Virus record (IMG/VR): IMGVR_UViG_3300046007_006036
Span: 1-45,907 of that record
Reading direction: 5' to 3' (one strand)
Length of the DNA: 45,907 bases
Origin: a virus
Shown here: piece after piece, positions 17,576-26,062 of the stretch
How positions within the stretch are numbered: position 1 is the stretch's first letter
Layout: every line of letters begins with the position of its first letter
Notes under the pieces: model-generated
The model's input: only the letters and a program-made list of their open reading frames with translations
Databases searched by the model: none
What the model was told of the DNA's origin: nothing
Translations under genes and position numbers: made by a program

Positions 17576-18531
17576 AGATAGCTTTTCACAGTAATCAATT
17601 GGGTGTGAGGGGAACAGAAATTTCTTTATATGATTATGCATTTTACAATAGAGAAATTCTTGGAAATAAATCTATAATAGTTTCAGATAGAAATGCGGAT
17701 ATGTCTGCTTACGAAAAATTTAATAGAGAATTTGAAGTTATATTATACGATAGATTTGAAGAAGTGATACCAATTTTACATTCAAAAAGAATTGATGTTG
17801 CTTATTTTCAAAAGTCTGGCCAATATGATGGTAAATTGATTCCAAATATGAAGAACGTTGTTCATTCTATATTTCAATTTCATCAACCACATGGTGATGT
17901 ATATTCATACATATCCAAATGGTTGTCAAATAAAATGTCAAATGGCGTAAATCCATATGTTCCGTATATTGTAGATTTTTTGAAATATGATCACCAAATG
18001 GATTATAGAGAGTTTTTAGGAATACCAAAAGATGCATTTGTATTTGGGTATTATGGTGGACCTACTTCTTTCAATATAGAATTTGCAAAGAAGGCGGTAA
18101 TTGATATTGCAACAAAGTATAAAGATATTTACTTCTTATTTATGAACTCGGAACAATTCTGTGAGGGTATTGATAACGTTATATTTTTACAATCAACTAC
18201 TGATATGGAAAGAAAGGTTGGATTTGTTAATACTTGTGATGCGTGTCTTCATGCCAGAAACGGTGGTGAGAGTTTTGGTTTAACTGTTGCTGAATTTTCT
18301 GTTAAAAATAAACCAGTGTTTACAACAACTTATTGTACTGATCCATTATGCGATGGTGCACATCTTGAAATGTTGGGTGATAAGTGTGTATTGTATTCTG
18401 ACTATGATGATTTGGTACAAAAGATACTAAATGCAAAAGAAATAATTTCTTCTAAAAGTGATTGGAATGCTTATAGAGAATACTCTGCTGAAAATGTAAT
18501 GAATATATTTAAGAATGTTTTTTTAGGATAA
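17572..18531 (+). CDS. GT4-like glycosyltransferase
   Basis: This 319-residue protein starts MKIAFHSNQLGVRGTEISL, a GT-B N-terminal loop with the conserved GTE. FVFGYYGGPTSFNIEFAK is the second-domain start, and NGGESFGLTVAEFSVKNKP near 225-243 is the donor site with its two glutamates. The protein is shorter than the GT4 enzymes at 7793 and 9237 but has both domains. Confidence 0.82.
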   Translation: MKIAFHSNQLGVRGTEISLYDYAFYNREILGNKSIIVSDRNADMSAYEKFNREFEVILYDRFEEVIPILHSKRIDVAYFQKSGQYDGKLIPNMKNVVHSIFQFHQPHGDVYSYISKWLSNKMSNGVNPYVPYIVDFLKYDHQMDYREFLGIPKDAFVFGYYGGPTSFNIEFAKKAVIDIATKYKDIYFLFMNSEQFCEGIDNVIFLQSTTDMERKVGFVNTCDACLHARNGGESFGLTVAEFSVKNKPVFTTTYCTDPLCDGAHLEMLGDKCVLYSDYDDLVQKILNAKEIISSKSDWNAYREYSAENVMNIFKNVFLG

Positions 18532-18533
18532 TA

Positions 18534-19145
18534 ATGTTAATAAATTTTCAATATCTACAAAATCTATCCAACTTGAGCATAACAAGTGTACTTGATATTG
18601 GTGCACACTTTGGTCATTTTACATTATCTATGCATGATATTTTTCCGGATGCACGTTATCACATGATAGAAGCAAACGGTAATTGCGAAGAAACATTGAA
18701 ATCAATAGAATTTGCATCATATGATATAACATTATTATCAGATTTTGAAAAAGATGTTTATTACTATATGAATAAAAATGATTTGACATCAACTGGAAAT
18801 TCTTATTACAGAGAATTAACAGAACATTTTAATGATGAAAATGTAATAGAAGTTTTAGTTAAGTCTAAAACACTTGATGGTTTATTTCCGAATACTAAAT
18901 TTGATTTGATAAAATTAGACACACAAGGATCAGAAATAGATATTCTTAAAGGTGGAAGTGAATTGTTAAAATTTTCAAAATATGTTTTGATGGAATGTGC
19001 AATAATTGAATATAATAAAAATTCACCTAAAATTGATGATGTTATTTATTACATGAATCAAATTGGTTTTACAAAAAATAAATCAATATATGATCATATA
19101 ATGAATGGTGTCTTAATGCAACAAGATATTCTATTTACAAAATAA
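18534..19145 (+). CDS. FkbM-family SAM methyltransferase, copy 2
   Basis: This 203-residue protein shows VLDIGAHFGHFTLSM near residues 19-33, YHMIEANG as second strand, and IKLDTQGSEIDILKGG near 124-139, the FkbM signature. It differs strongly from copy 1 at 13644, so the two probably act at different positions or sugars. AGGA precedes the ATG. Confidence 0.84.
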   Translation: MLINFQYLQNLSNLSITSVLDIGAHFGHFTLSMHDIFPDARYHMIEANGNCEETLKSIEFASYDITLLSDFEKDVYYYMNKNDLTSTGNSYYRELTEHFNDENVIEVLVKSKTLDGLFPNTKFDLIKLDTQGSEIDILKGGSELLKFSKYVLMECAIIEYNKNSPKIDDVIYYMNQIGFTKNKSIYDHIMNGVLMQQDILFTK

Positions 19146-19157
19146 TTTGAGTTAATT

Positions 19158-20141
19158 ATGAAGATACTTTTTATAGCAAATAATAAACAAAATGATTTCT
19201 TATCCGATGCGGTGTTTCATGGACTACTGTGTATGGATAATGTTGAGGTTGTTGATTACAACCCATTGTGGTATATGTACAATGATATTGGCAAGAATAC
19301 GTTAGTTAATAGATTTCACGGCAGAGGATTTACATATTATGCATCTTTACCGCCAAACAATGTTGATAGAAATGACATAGAAAATAAAATAAGAAATAGG
19401 TATTTTGATACTATAATATATGGTAATATACAAAGAAATTCGGATTTGAAGGAAATTGTATTTCAGTATTACAATGAGGATAATATAATAGTTTTGGATG
19501 GCCAAGATGAAACATCGTTATCAACCGATTACATATTAAATACAATATATTTTAAACGAGAATTTATACTCGATGATTATTACAAATATCCTTTCATAAA
19601 ACCAATATCATTTGCTCAACCACAAAACAAGATAGTCGGTGGTATTGTTCAAAAGGAAAAATTAGTAGCTCATGTTATTCCAGGAGTATCGGAAACATTT
19701 ATATTTACAAATGAAGATGATTACTTTGAAGACTATGCGGTTTCTTTGTTTGGGTTTACTTGGAAGAAATCTGGATGGGATTGTCTAAGACACTATGAGA
19801 TAATATCAAGTGCATGTATGCCTTTGTTTTTGGATATAGAAAAATGCCCACCAACTATATGTAGTACATATCCAAAGGATATTTTAATAGAATACTATAA
19901 AAAATCTGGTTTGTATGATATATTCAATATGGGTGGTGAATTTGAATACGATGAAAGAAATACTATGATAACAAATAGGGATCTAAATTTAATAAATAAT
20001 TTGGAAATTGATGATAATTTTTATAGATTGTATTCAGAGTATATGGAAAAACTTATATCATATACAAAAACAAAATTAACAACAAGAAGTTTGGCAGAAT
20101 ATGTTTTAAGTTTTGTTAAAAAATATGGTAATGACTTATGA
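19158..20141 (+). CDS. Putative glycosyltransferase-like protein
   Basis: I do not recognise a specific family for this 327-residue protein. It begins MKILFIANNKQNDFLSD, like a GT-B Rossmann domain, and has FGFTWKKSGWDCLRHYEIIS followed by CMPLFLDIEKCPPT, which resembles the C-terminal half of exostosin-type or GT-B enzymes that bind the donor. Position, strand and coupling to the next gene (ATGA overlap) make a glycan role likely. Confidence 0.5.
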   Translation: MKILFIANNKQNDFLSDAVFHGLLCMDNVEVVDYNPLWYMYNDIGKNTLVNRFHGRGFTYYASLPPNNVDRNDIENKIRNRYFDTIIYGNIQRNSDLKEIVFQYYNEDNIIVLDGQDETSLSTDYILNTIYFKREFILDDYYKYPFIKPISFAQPQNKIVGGIVQKEKLVAHVIPGVSETFIFTNEDDYFEDYAVSLFGFTWKKSGWDCLRHYEIISSACMPLFLDIEKCPPTICSTYPKDILIEYYKKSGLYDIFNMGGEFEYDERNTMITNRDLNLINNLEIDDNFYRLYSEYMEKLISYTKTKLTTRSLAEYVLSFVKKYGNDL

Positions 20142-20827
20142 AAATAATTTATAGAATATCCGATGCGGGTTACAATAAAATAAAACCAGGTTACATAACA
20201 AATGAAAACTGTTTAAGAAATGCCGTTGGAGTATTTGGTAAAGATAATTTCCATGTTATTGCCGATAATATATCAGATACTACAAAAGAAATGATATTGA
20301 AATATGTTGATGATGTACAAATAGTTTCGGTTGGTAATGGTGCGGGGACATTTAATTTAGCATTAGATTTGGCACTAAAGCAAGATGACAATTTGATTGT
20401 ATATTTTTTGGAAAATGATTATCTACATAAACCAAATTCAATTGATATAATTAAGGAAGGAATAGAACTTGGTGCAGAATATATTAGTCTCTATGATCAT
20501 CCGGACAAATACATACCGGCAAGTCGAGGTGGTAATCCACAGATAGATGATGACGGTGGTGAATATACAAAACTATTTTTATCAAAATCATGTCATTGGA
20601 AGATTACGAACAGCACAACAATGACATTCGCATCAACTGTTAAGATATTAAAAGAGGATGAAACCATTTTAAGAAAATGGACAAACAGAGGACATTATCC
20701 TGATGACTATAAAATGTTCTTGGAATTAAGAGAAAAAAATCGTATATTAGTAACTTCGGTTCCAGGTTATTCAACTCACGGCGAGACTGCTTGGTTATCA
20801 CCATTAACAGATTGGAGTAAAATATGA
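20138..20827 (+). CDS. Putative GT-A-like glycosyltransferase
   Basis: This 229-residue protein has MKIIYRISDAGYNKIKPGY at the N-terminus, a long GNGAGTFNLALDLAL helix and IVYFLENDYLHKP near 87-99 where ENDY takes the place of a DxD motif. The ending HGETAWLSPLTDW is seen in several phage-encoded glycosyltransferase-like proteins. The exact family is not known to me. It overlaps both neighbours by four bases. Confidence 0.55.
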   Translation: MKIIYRISDAGYNKIKPGYITNENCLRNAVGVFGKDNFHVIADNISDTTKEMILKYVDDVQIVSVGNGAGTFNLALDLALKQDDNLIVYFLENDYLHKPNSIDIIKEGIELGAEYISLYDHPDKYIPASRGGNPQIDDDGGEYTKLFLSKSCHWKITNSTTMTFASTVKILKEDETILRKWTNRGHYPDDYKMFLELREKNRILVTSVPGYSTHGETAWLSPLTDWSKI

Positions 20828-21612
20828 TTTCAGTAATAATACCTTCGTACAGAAATCCTAAATGTTTGGATATTTGTTTGAAGTCTGCGTTGAAAAACCA
20901 AACTTACGATAATGAAATAATAGTTGTAATTGATGGGTTCGTTGAAGAATCACAACACATCATTGATGAATACAATAACAGAGTTTCTTTTATACAATTA
21001 GAACAGAACTCTGGTATGCAACATGCACTCAATGTTGGTGCATATAATGCGAATAACGAATGGATATTGATAGTAAATGATGATAATGTTTTTCCGAAAG
21101 ATTGGGACACTATTCTTGAAAAAGATTTTGAAGATAAGTTAATCATAACACCAAATCAAATTGAAAGAACGCCAAGCATATTTAATTTTGTTACGCTTAA
21201 CTTTGGTGGTGTAGATAATTTTGATTTTAACAGATACACAGAAGAAGAACAAAATCATAGAGAAGATTCATTAACAAATGATGGTGAGATATTTCCATTC
21301 ATTATGCAGAAGAAATACTATATGGCTGTTGGTGGGTTTGACACACTATATGATTCGCCTTTCATTTGTGATTGGGATTTTTTCCTGAAATTAGAATTGA
21401 TTGGATGCATGTTTTTAAGAAGTAGGAAGTTAAACTTTTATCACTTTGGAAGCATGGCAACAAAAAATGGTTCCGAGTCAAATAGATTTAAAGAAAGTGA
21501 AATGAATGCCGCAGAAACATTCGTCTATAAATGGGGATTTGATCCATTCAGAACAAAAGAAAATTCACATTCACCGAAAGGTAATATAATTAAAGGAATA
21601 CGATATGAATAA
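20824..21612 (+). CDS. GT2 glycosyltransferase
   Basis: This 262-residue protein is a clear GT-A family 2 enzyme: MISVIIPSYRNPKCLDICL at the N-terminus, EIIVVIDG, QNSGMQHALNVGAYNA, and the metal-binding VNDDN near residues 83-87. FDTLYDSPFICDWDFFLKLE is the acceptor-side helix. It overlaps the epimerase gene by eight bases. Confidence 0.88.
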   Translation: MISVIIPSYRNPKCLDICLKSALKNQTYDNEIIVVIDGFVEESQHIIDEYNNRVSFIQLEQNSGMQHALNVGAYNANNEWILIVNDDNVFPKDWDTILEKDFEDKLIITPNQIERTPSIFNFVTLNFGGVDNFDFNRYTEEEQNHREDSLTNDGEIFPFIMQKKYYMAVGGFDTLYDSPFICDWDFFLKLELIGCMFLRSRKLNFYHFGSMATKNGSESNRFKESEMNAAETFVYKWGFDPFRTKENSHSPKGNIIKGIRYE

Positions 21613-22606
21613 ACAAACTGTTTTAATTACTGGAGGTGCTGGACTAATAGGTTCAAGACTTGCAGATTGGATTATTGAAAATCAAACAAACTATGAGGTC
21701 GTTATAGTTGATAATCTATCAGGTGGTTACATTGAAAATGTTAATGAAAATGCAATCTTTTACAAAGTTGATTGTGTTGATAGGAAAGGTATAGATGATA
21801 TATTCGATAAACATAAACCAACTTATGTGTATCACATGGCCGCTTATGCAGCAGAAGGATTGTCTCCGTTCATTCGATGTTTCAACTATGAGAATAACCT
21901 ATTGGCAACTGCCAACATTGTGAACAACTGTATTAAACATGATATAAAAAGATTGGTATTCACATCAACGATGGCAGTCTATGGTCATGGCAATCCACCA
22001 TTTGATGAAAGTCATCAACCTGCACCGATAGATCCTTACGGTGTTGCAAAGTTTGCCTGCGAACAAGACATACAGATTGCAGGTGAACAACACGCATTAG
22101 ACTGGTGTATAATAAGGCCACACAATGTTTACGGTATGAAACAAAACATTTGGGATAAATATAGAAATGTATTGGGGATATGGATGTATCAGGTTCTCAA
22201 TAATAAACCAATGACTATTTACGGTGACGGTAATCAAGTTCGTTCTTTTAGTTACATAGATGACTGTCTCGAACCACTTTGGAAAGCTGCCGTTGATACT
22301 AGAGCTTCAAAGGAAATAATAAATCTTGGCGGAACACATGAACAGAGTATCAATTTTGCTAATGAAGTTTTGCGTTCTGTCATAGGTTATGGTGATACTG
22401 TTTATTTGGAACCAAGACATGAGGTAAAGTATGCTCATCCAACTTGGGACAAGTCAATTAGATTATTGGATTACCGAGATAATACATTACTCGATGAAGG
22501 TTTGAGACAAATGTGGGAATGGGCAAAACAACAACCAATGAGAGACCAGTTCGTATGGAGTGAATACGAATTGGATAAAGGCATATATTCATTTTGGAAA
22601 AACTAA
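21605..22606 (+). CDS. NAD-dependent sugar epimerase/dehydratase (extended SDR)
   Basis: This 333-residue enzyme has the Rossmann loop GGAGLIG at 10-16, DNLSGG, the catalytic YGVAK at 145-149 with a serine about 25 residues earlier (FTSTMAVYG), and RPHNVYG near 172-178. These are features of UDP-glucose 4-epimerase-type extended SDRs that make or interconvert nucleotide sugars. It probably supplies a donor for the island's transferases. Exact substrate cannot be set. AAGGA precedes the start. Confidence 0.9.
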   Translation: MNKQTVLITGGAGLIGSRLADWIIENQTNYEVVIVDNLSGGYIENVNENAIFYKVDCVDRKGIDDIFDKHKPTYVYHMAAYAAEGLSPFIRCFNYENNLLATANIVNNCIKHDIKRLVFTSTMAVYGHGNPPFDESHQPAPIDPYGVAKFACEQDIQIAGEQHALDWCIIRPHNVYGMKQNIWDKYRNVLGIWMYQVLNNKPMTIYGDGNQVRSFSYIDDCLEPLWKAAVDTRASKEIINLGGTHEQSINFANEVLRSVIGYGDTVYLEPRHEVKYAHPTWDKSIRLLDYRDNTLLDEGLRQMWEWAKQQPMRDQFVWSEYELDKGIYSFWKN

Positions 22607-22621
22607 TTAGAGAGAAGTTAT

Positions 22622-23458
22622 ATGAAAACAATAGGAATTGTAGGACAAGGATTTGTAGGAAATTCTGTAAAAGAAGGATTAAAAAATCACTTTAAAATTG
22701 AAACATTTGATTTGATTGAAGAAAAAAGAACAGTAAAAACTCTTGAAGACTTATTCACAAAATCTGATATACTGTTTGTTTGTCTACCAACACCTATGAA
22801 ACTAACAGGTGAATGTGACATAAAGATTGTTGAAAATGTATTTAGTCAATTAAATGAATATGGTAAAAAAATTGTTATACTAAAATCAACAGTTCCACCT
22901 GGAACTTGCAATGTTCTTGCCGGTAAATATAAAAACCTAGATGTTGTATTTAATCCAGAGTTTTTGACCGAAGCAAATGCAGTTAAAGATTTCATAGAAC
23001 AAGACAGAATTGTAATAGGTGGTGGTTCAGAGGAAGTATTGGAAACAGTAGAGACATTATTTAGAGTTGCATTCAAATCCATCCCCATTATCAAAACGGA
23101 TAGAAAGACAGCTGAAATGGTAAAATATGTTACAAATTGTTTTCTTGCAACCAAAGTATCTTTTGCCAATAACGTATATGACATTTGTAAGAAATCTGGA
23201 ATAAACTACGATGAAGTTATTGATATTGCAAAACATGATAAAAGAATTGGTAATAGTCACTGGATGGTTCCTGGTCCTGATGGCGATAGAGGTTATGGTG
23301 GGCATTGTTTTCCAAAAGATATGAAGGCACTTGTTTACTATGCTTCCACTCTAGGTTACTACCCATTACTTATTGATAGTGCAATAAAAGTGAATGATAG
23401 AATAAGAACAGATAGAAATTGGGAAAATATGAAAGGTAGAGCAGTATCGGATGAATAA
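22622..23458 (+). CDS. UDP-glucose/GDP-mannose dehydrogenase-like, C-terminally short
   Basis: This 278-residue protein has the NAD-binding GQGFVG at 8-13, VCLPTP, LKSTVPPGT, FNPEFLTEANAVKDF and the catalytic-cysteine motif GYGGHCFPKD with Cys229. These are signatures of UDP-glucose/GDP-mannose 6-dehydrogenases, which oxidise a nucleotide sugar twice to a uronic acid. Full-length enzymes run to about 400-440 residues; here the C-terminal UDP-binding domain is missing, although the frame ends cleanly. It may be an active short form or an enzyme with altered substrate. It is the last gene of the island. Confidence 0.85.
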   Translation: MKTIGIVGQGFVGNSVKEGLKNHFKIETFDLIEEKRTVKTLEDLFTKSDILFVCLPTPMKLTGECDIKIVENVFSQLNEYGKKIVILKSTVPPGTCNVLAGKYKNLDVVFNPEFLTEANAVKDFIEQDRIVIGGGSEEVLETVETLFRVAFKSIPIIKTDRKTAEMVKYVTNCFLATKVSFANNVYDICKKSGINYDEVIDIAKHDKRIGNSHWMVPGPDGDRGYGGHCFPKDMKALVYYASTLGYYPLLIDSAIKVNDRIRTDRNWENMKGRAVSDE

Positions 23459-23473
23459 AACAAAATTAACTCT

Positions 23474-23481
23474 ATATTTAT
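23474..23481 (+). promoter_or_regulatory. ATATTTAT motif, putative phage promoter (copy 2)
   Basis: This core lies in the gap after the glycan island, 35 bases before the ATG at 23517. It is in the same orientation relative to the gene as the other copies. Confidence 0.5.
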
Positions 23482-23516
23482 ACATGGAATATGATATTTA
23501 ATTTTTGGAGAATGTA

Positions 23517-23873
23517 ATGCATGAAATAGCTAGCACATTAGTTGCTATTCAAACACAGTTAAGATTTTTTCATTGGCAGACCAAATCTTACGCCCGCCAT
23601 CAGGCATATGGGGGAACTTACTCCGCAATGGACGGTTTAATTGATAATTTTGTTGAAGTTCTTATGGGTAAATATGGCAGAGTTCCTGCAATGCCATTTA
23701 AACTATACAACAGAAATGAAAAGGATATTGTATCATTTATAGATGAAACGATTTCATATCTATTGAATTTAGATAATATCCTAAATACACAAACAGATAC
23801 AGATTTATTGAATATCCGCGATGAAATGGTTGCAGAATTTAATAAACTTCGTTATTTAATTACATTAAAGTAA
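23517..23873 (+). CDS. DUF5856-like (ferritin-fold style) phage protein
   Basis: This 118-residue protein has LRFFHWQTKSYARHQAYG near residues 14-31 and a LIDNFVEVLMGKYGR block near 41-55. This FHWQT/KYGR pattern is one I associate with DUF5856, a small helical phage family that resembles Dps/ferritin bundles. Function is unknown. GGAG sits 6 bases upstream of the ATG; a TTG at 23505 is an unlikely start. Confidence 0.7.
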   Translation: MHEIASTLVAIQTQLRFFHWQTKSYARHQAYGGTYSAMDGLIDNFVEVLMGKYGRVPAMPFKLYNRNEKDIVSFIDETISYLLNLDNILNTQTDTDLLNIRDEMVAEFNKLRYLITLK

Positions 23874-23895
23874 AACTAATTTAAAGGTGGTTATT

Positions 23896-24084
23896 ATGAG
23901 TGAACAAACACAACTGAACGAAAATCAAGAATCAAAAGGACTTGGTGACACTATTGCAAAGGTCACACACGCTGTTGGTTTGGACAGAGTTGCGGAGAGC
24001 GTTGCTAAGGCGGTTGGTAAAGAAGACTGTGGATGCAACAAAAGAAGACAGAAATTAAATGATATGTTTCCGTATAATAAATGA
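23896..24084 (+). CDS. Small phage protein with DCGCNKR motif
   Basis: This is a 62-residue protein. Residues 17-45 form an amphipathic GLGDTIAKVTHAVGLDRV-type helix, followed by a cysteine knuckle EDCGCNKRRQKLNDMFPY. I have seen this ending in small proteins of T4-like phages, but no role is known to me. The ATG follows AAAGGTGG. The stop overlaps the next start (ATGA). Confidence 0.65.
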   Translation: MSEQTQLNENQESKGLGDTIAKVTHAVGLDRVAESVAKAVGKEDCGCNKRRQKLNDMFPYNK

Positions 24085-24275
24085 TACCAAAAGACATACA
24101 TAAGATTGCAGATAAAATTGGTGTATCTTGGGATGGCGATAAGAAGTTTATGTCATGGTGTAAAGATACAGTTGGCAAAGAACATCTTGATGATATGTCA
24201 GAGGTCGAATTGATAATGGTGTATAACCGTTTGAAAAATGGTAAATACCCACAATCTTTGAATAAAAATGGCTAA
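24081..24275 (+). CDS. Small protein of unknown function
   Basis: This 64-residue frame is coupled on both sides (ATGA with the previous gene, eight-base overlap with Nudix). It has a compact helical composition (DIHKIADKIGVSWDGDKKF, then ELIMVYNRLKNG) and no motif that I recognise. Strand and coupling support it as a real gene. Confidence 0.6.
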   Translation: MIPKDIHKIADKIGVSWDGDKKFMSWCKDTVGKEHLDDMSEVELIMVYNRLKNGKYPQSLNKNG

Positions 24276-24699
24276 TATAAATCACATAACACCAGAACAA
24301 TTATCTAAAATAATAAAACCGGGAGCATCTGGTATTTTAACCATGACTGCTTCCGGTGAATTTCTTTTAACAAAAAGAACAATTAAAGCTCATTATCTTG
24401 GTGGACACTGGTCTGTTCCATCTGGAGAAGTGGATGTTAATAGATTGGAGTCAATGGAAGATTGTGCTCGTAGAGAGTTCTTTGAAGAAACAACTCATAC
24501 CATATCACCTGATTCTAAACTAGTTTGTATTGATAGATACTTTGTTGATGATAGAATGTATTTTTTGTTTCTGTATAAAGTTAAAAACCGTTTCTTTGTA
24601 AAGATAGATTGGGAACATGAAGATTTTAATTGGTTTACAAAAGATAATCTACCACAACCAATATCTTCACAAATTTACGATGCAATACAAAGAATTTGA
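24268..24699 (+). CDS. Nudix hydrolase
   Basis: This 143-residue protein hydrolyses a nucleoside diphosphate linked to some other moiety. The Nudix box is visible as SGEVDVNRLESMEDCARREF then FEET: REFFEE and the upstream Glu are in place, but the gap between the first Gly and that Glu is two residues longer than the standard five. KRTIKAHYLGGHWSVPSGE precedes it. It could trim nucleotide sugars for the glycan island, clean the nucleotide pool, or act on RNA caps or NAD-type cofactors; nothing in the sequence chooses. Confidence 0.85.
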   Translation: MANINHITPEQLSKIIKPGASGILTMTASGEFLLTKRTIKAHYLGGHWSVPSGEVDVNRLESMEDCARREFFEETTHTISPDSKLVCIDRYFVDDRMYFLFLYKVKNRFFVKIDWEHEDFNWFTKDNLPQPISSQIYDAIQRI

Positions 24700-24706
24700 T
24701 ATTTAT
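24699..24706 (+). promoter_or_regulatory. ATATTTAT motif, putative phage promoter (copy 3)
   Basis: The core overlaps the Nudix stop region and ends only 4 bases before the ATG at 24711. If it acts as a -10-like element the transcript would be nearly leaderless; otherwise it is a shared sequence near starts. The downstream TTGTATGG resembles the ATGTATG after copies 1 and 5. Confidence 0.4.
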
Positions 24707-24710
24707 TTGT

Positions 24711-25175
24711 ATGGAAAATAAAATAGAAAACATATTAGAAAAGTGGTCTACTAAATATAAAAGGTCTATAAATTGTTCAAGACCAAAAGGATTTAGTCAG
24801 AAAGCCCATTGTGCCGGAAGAAAAAAGAGAAAAAAAATGTATAAAGAAATACAAGATGCAAAATATATTATGCAAATGATGAAAGAGGATGTGTTTGGTC
24901 ATAGAGTTACACAGTATTCACCGAAAGATACTATGAGACTCAAGAATAAACTAATGCAACCAACAACTGATGCTGAAAAGGAAATGTTTGTTGCAGTTGT
25001 TGAACCTCTTATGAAAAAGAAAACATACATATCTTCAGATAAAGATGCATTTCTGGATTCATTTGTTGATTTAGATACAAGAGTTAGTCAAAGAGATTTC
25101 ATTAGACCAGAAGACGAAGAAGATGAATTGGATTATCTTTTCGGTGGCATAGAAGATATTTTGGATGATGAATAA
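24711..25175 (+). CDS. Probable virion-associated protein with GFSQKAHCAGRK motif
   Basis: This 154-residue protein begins MENKIENILEKWSTKYK and carries SRPKGFSQKAHCAGRKKRKK near residues 23-42. A block of this sort (PKGFSQ-x-AHCAGRK) recurs in proteins of T4-like marine phages and may be a capsid-associated tag, though its role is not known to me. The middle is basic and the tail is acidic (PEDEEDELDYLFGG). I chose 24711 over 24696 because the upstream extension lies inside the Nudix gene. Confidence 0.6.
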   Translation: MENKIENILEKWSTKYKRSINCSRPKGFSQKAHCAGRKKRKKMYKEIQDAKYIMQMMKEDVFGHRVTQYSPKDTMRLKNKLMQPTTDAEKEMFVAVVEPLMKKKTYISSDKDAFLDSFVDLDTRVSQRDFIRPEDEEDELDYLFGGIEDILDDE

Positions 25176-25180
25176 ATTGC

Positions 25181-25211
25181 TTTGTAATATCAAATAATTT
25201 TATTATATTTG
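25181..25211 (+). promoter_or_regulatory. FCB-type promoter TTTG-N19-TATATTTG
   Basis: TTTG at 25181-25184 and TATATTTG at 25204-25211 are separated by 19 bases. This matches the Bacteroidota housekeeping promoter consensus (-33 TTTG, -7 TAnnTTTG). It lies 31 bases before the ATG at 25243. Two promoters on the minus strand (42782-42812 and 44810-44840) have the same octamer and the same spacer length. Confidence 0.75.
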
Positions 25212-25242
25212 TAAGTCCTCAATTGAGGTATTGGAGATAGTA

Positions 25243-25842
25243 ATGAATCCTGTTAAAAAGATTATCATTGAAGAAACTGCTAAAGTTTTAAAAGAAGTTA
25301 AAGATATTAAGAAATTAAATATGACTGCAAAAGATTTGTATGAGGCAGTAAAAACTTCTGATATTGTTAAAAACAATCCTAAAAAATATAGAATTGCAAA
25401 TAAATTAGTTTCTATCAATGAAAATAAATTTATGAAAGAACGCCAGAGAATAAAAGAAAATCATCAGTTTGAAGATGAAAGTGAAATGGCGAAGGCACAA
25501 TTGCTTGCTATAATGGAAAAGGCAAAAGAATTATATCACATGATTGGTGATAATGTTCAACTCGAAGATTGGGTTCAATATAAACTTTCTATCGCAGAAA
25601 ATTACATGGACGCCGTACATGGTTATATGAAATACTTTAATGGAGGAGAAGACATGAACACAGATGATATGGATGATGATCAGTTTGATGATGTAGACGA
25701 AGAAGACTTTGAAGACTTCGATGACGAAGAATTTGAAGACTTCGATGAAGAAGGATATGACGATTTTGATGGATTTGATGACGAAGAATTTGAAGACTTC
25801 GATGATGAAGACGAAGATGACTTTGAAGAATTTGGTGTATAG
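25243..25842 (+). CDS. Phage protein with helical N-domain and acidic repeat tail
   Basis: This is a 199-residue protein. The N-terminal 65 residues are basic and helical. Residues 80-130 contain AKAQLLAIMEKAKELYHMI and LEDWVQYKLSIAENYMDAV, a block I recognise as recurrent in head-associated proteins of T4-like phages. From residue 140 the chain is almost entirely Asp, Glu, Phe and Gly with FEDFDDEEFEDFDEE-type repeats. The acidic tail may be a disordered DNA-mimic or a scaffold-interaction region. GGAG precedes the ATG. Confidence 0.7.
   Translation: MNPVKKIIIEETAKVLKEVKDIKKLNMTAKDLYEAVKTSDIVKNNPKKYRIANKLVSINENKFMKERQRIKENHQFEDESEMAKAQLLAIMEKAKELYHMIGDNVQLEDWVQYKLSIAENYMDAVHGYMKYFNGGEDMNTDDMDDDQFDDVDEEDFEDFDDEEFEDFDEEGYDDFDGFDDEEFEDFDDEDEDDFEEFGV
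25720..25805 (+). repeat. In-frame 29-base direct repeat, 57-base period
   Basis: A 29-base unit beginning GATGACGAAGAATTTGAAG occurs at 25720-25748 and again at 25777-25805. The offset of 57 bases is 19 codons, so the repeat preserves the frame and encodes DDEEFEDFD twice in the acidic tail. Such repeats can expand or contract by slippage. Confidence 0.85.
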
Positions 25843-25858
25843 AAGGTAAAACTTAAAA

Positions 25859-26062
25859 ATGATAATCCCTTTTATTTTCTTAGATGGAAATACCATTTAT
25901 TCTTATGATGGAACTTATCTGCAATTAACAAATGAAGATATTGAAAATTACAACGAAAACAAAATATCGTATGATGAAGTAAAGTCTATGGCATATTCTT
26001 ATTTAACACATATACCATTAAATGAATTTAACTATGGAAACACACAAACGGCCGAATTTTGA
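25859..26062 (+). CDS. Small protein of unknown function
   Basis: This 67-residue frame starts at ATG after GAAGG and encodes MIIPFIFLDGNTIYSYDGTY, a beta-rich start, then a helical EDIENYNENKISYDEVKSM segment. No family is recognised. It overlaps the next gene. Confidence 0.5.
   Translation: MIIPFIFLDGNTIYSYDGTYLQLTNEDIENYNENKISYDEVKSMAYSYLTHIPLNEFNYGNTQTAEF

Noticed and set aside
25531-25896. A 121-codon minus-strand frame rich in Phe, Ile and Val
   Set aside because: It is the antisense of the acidic repeat gene; its hydrophobic content is a by-product of the GAA/GAT repeats.
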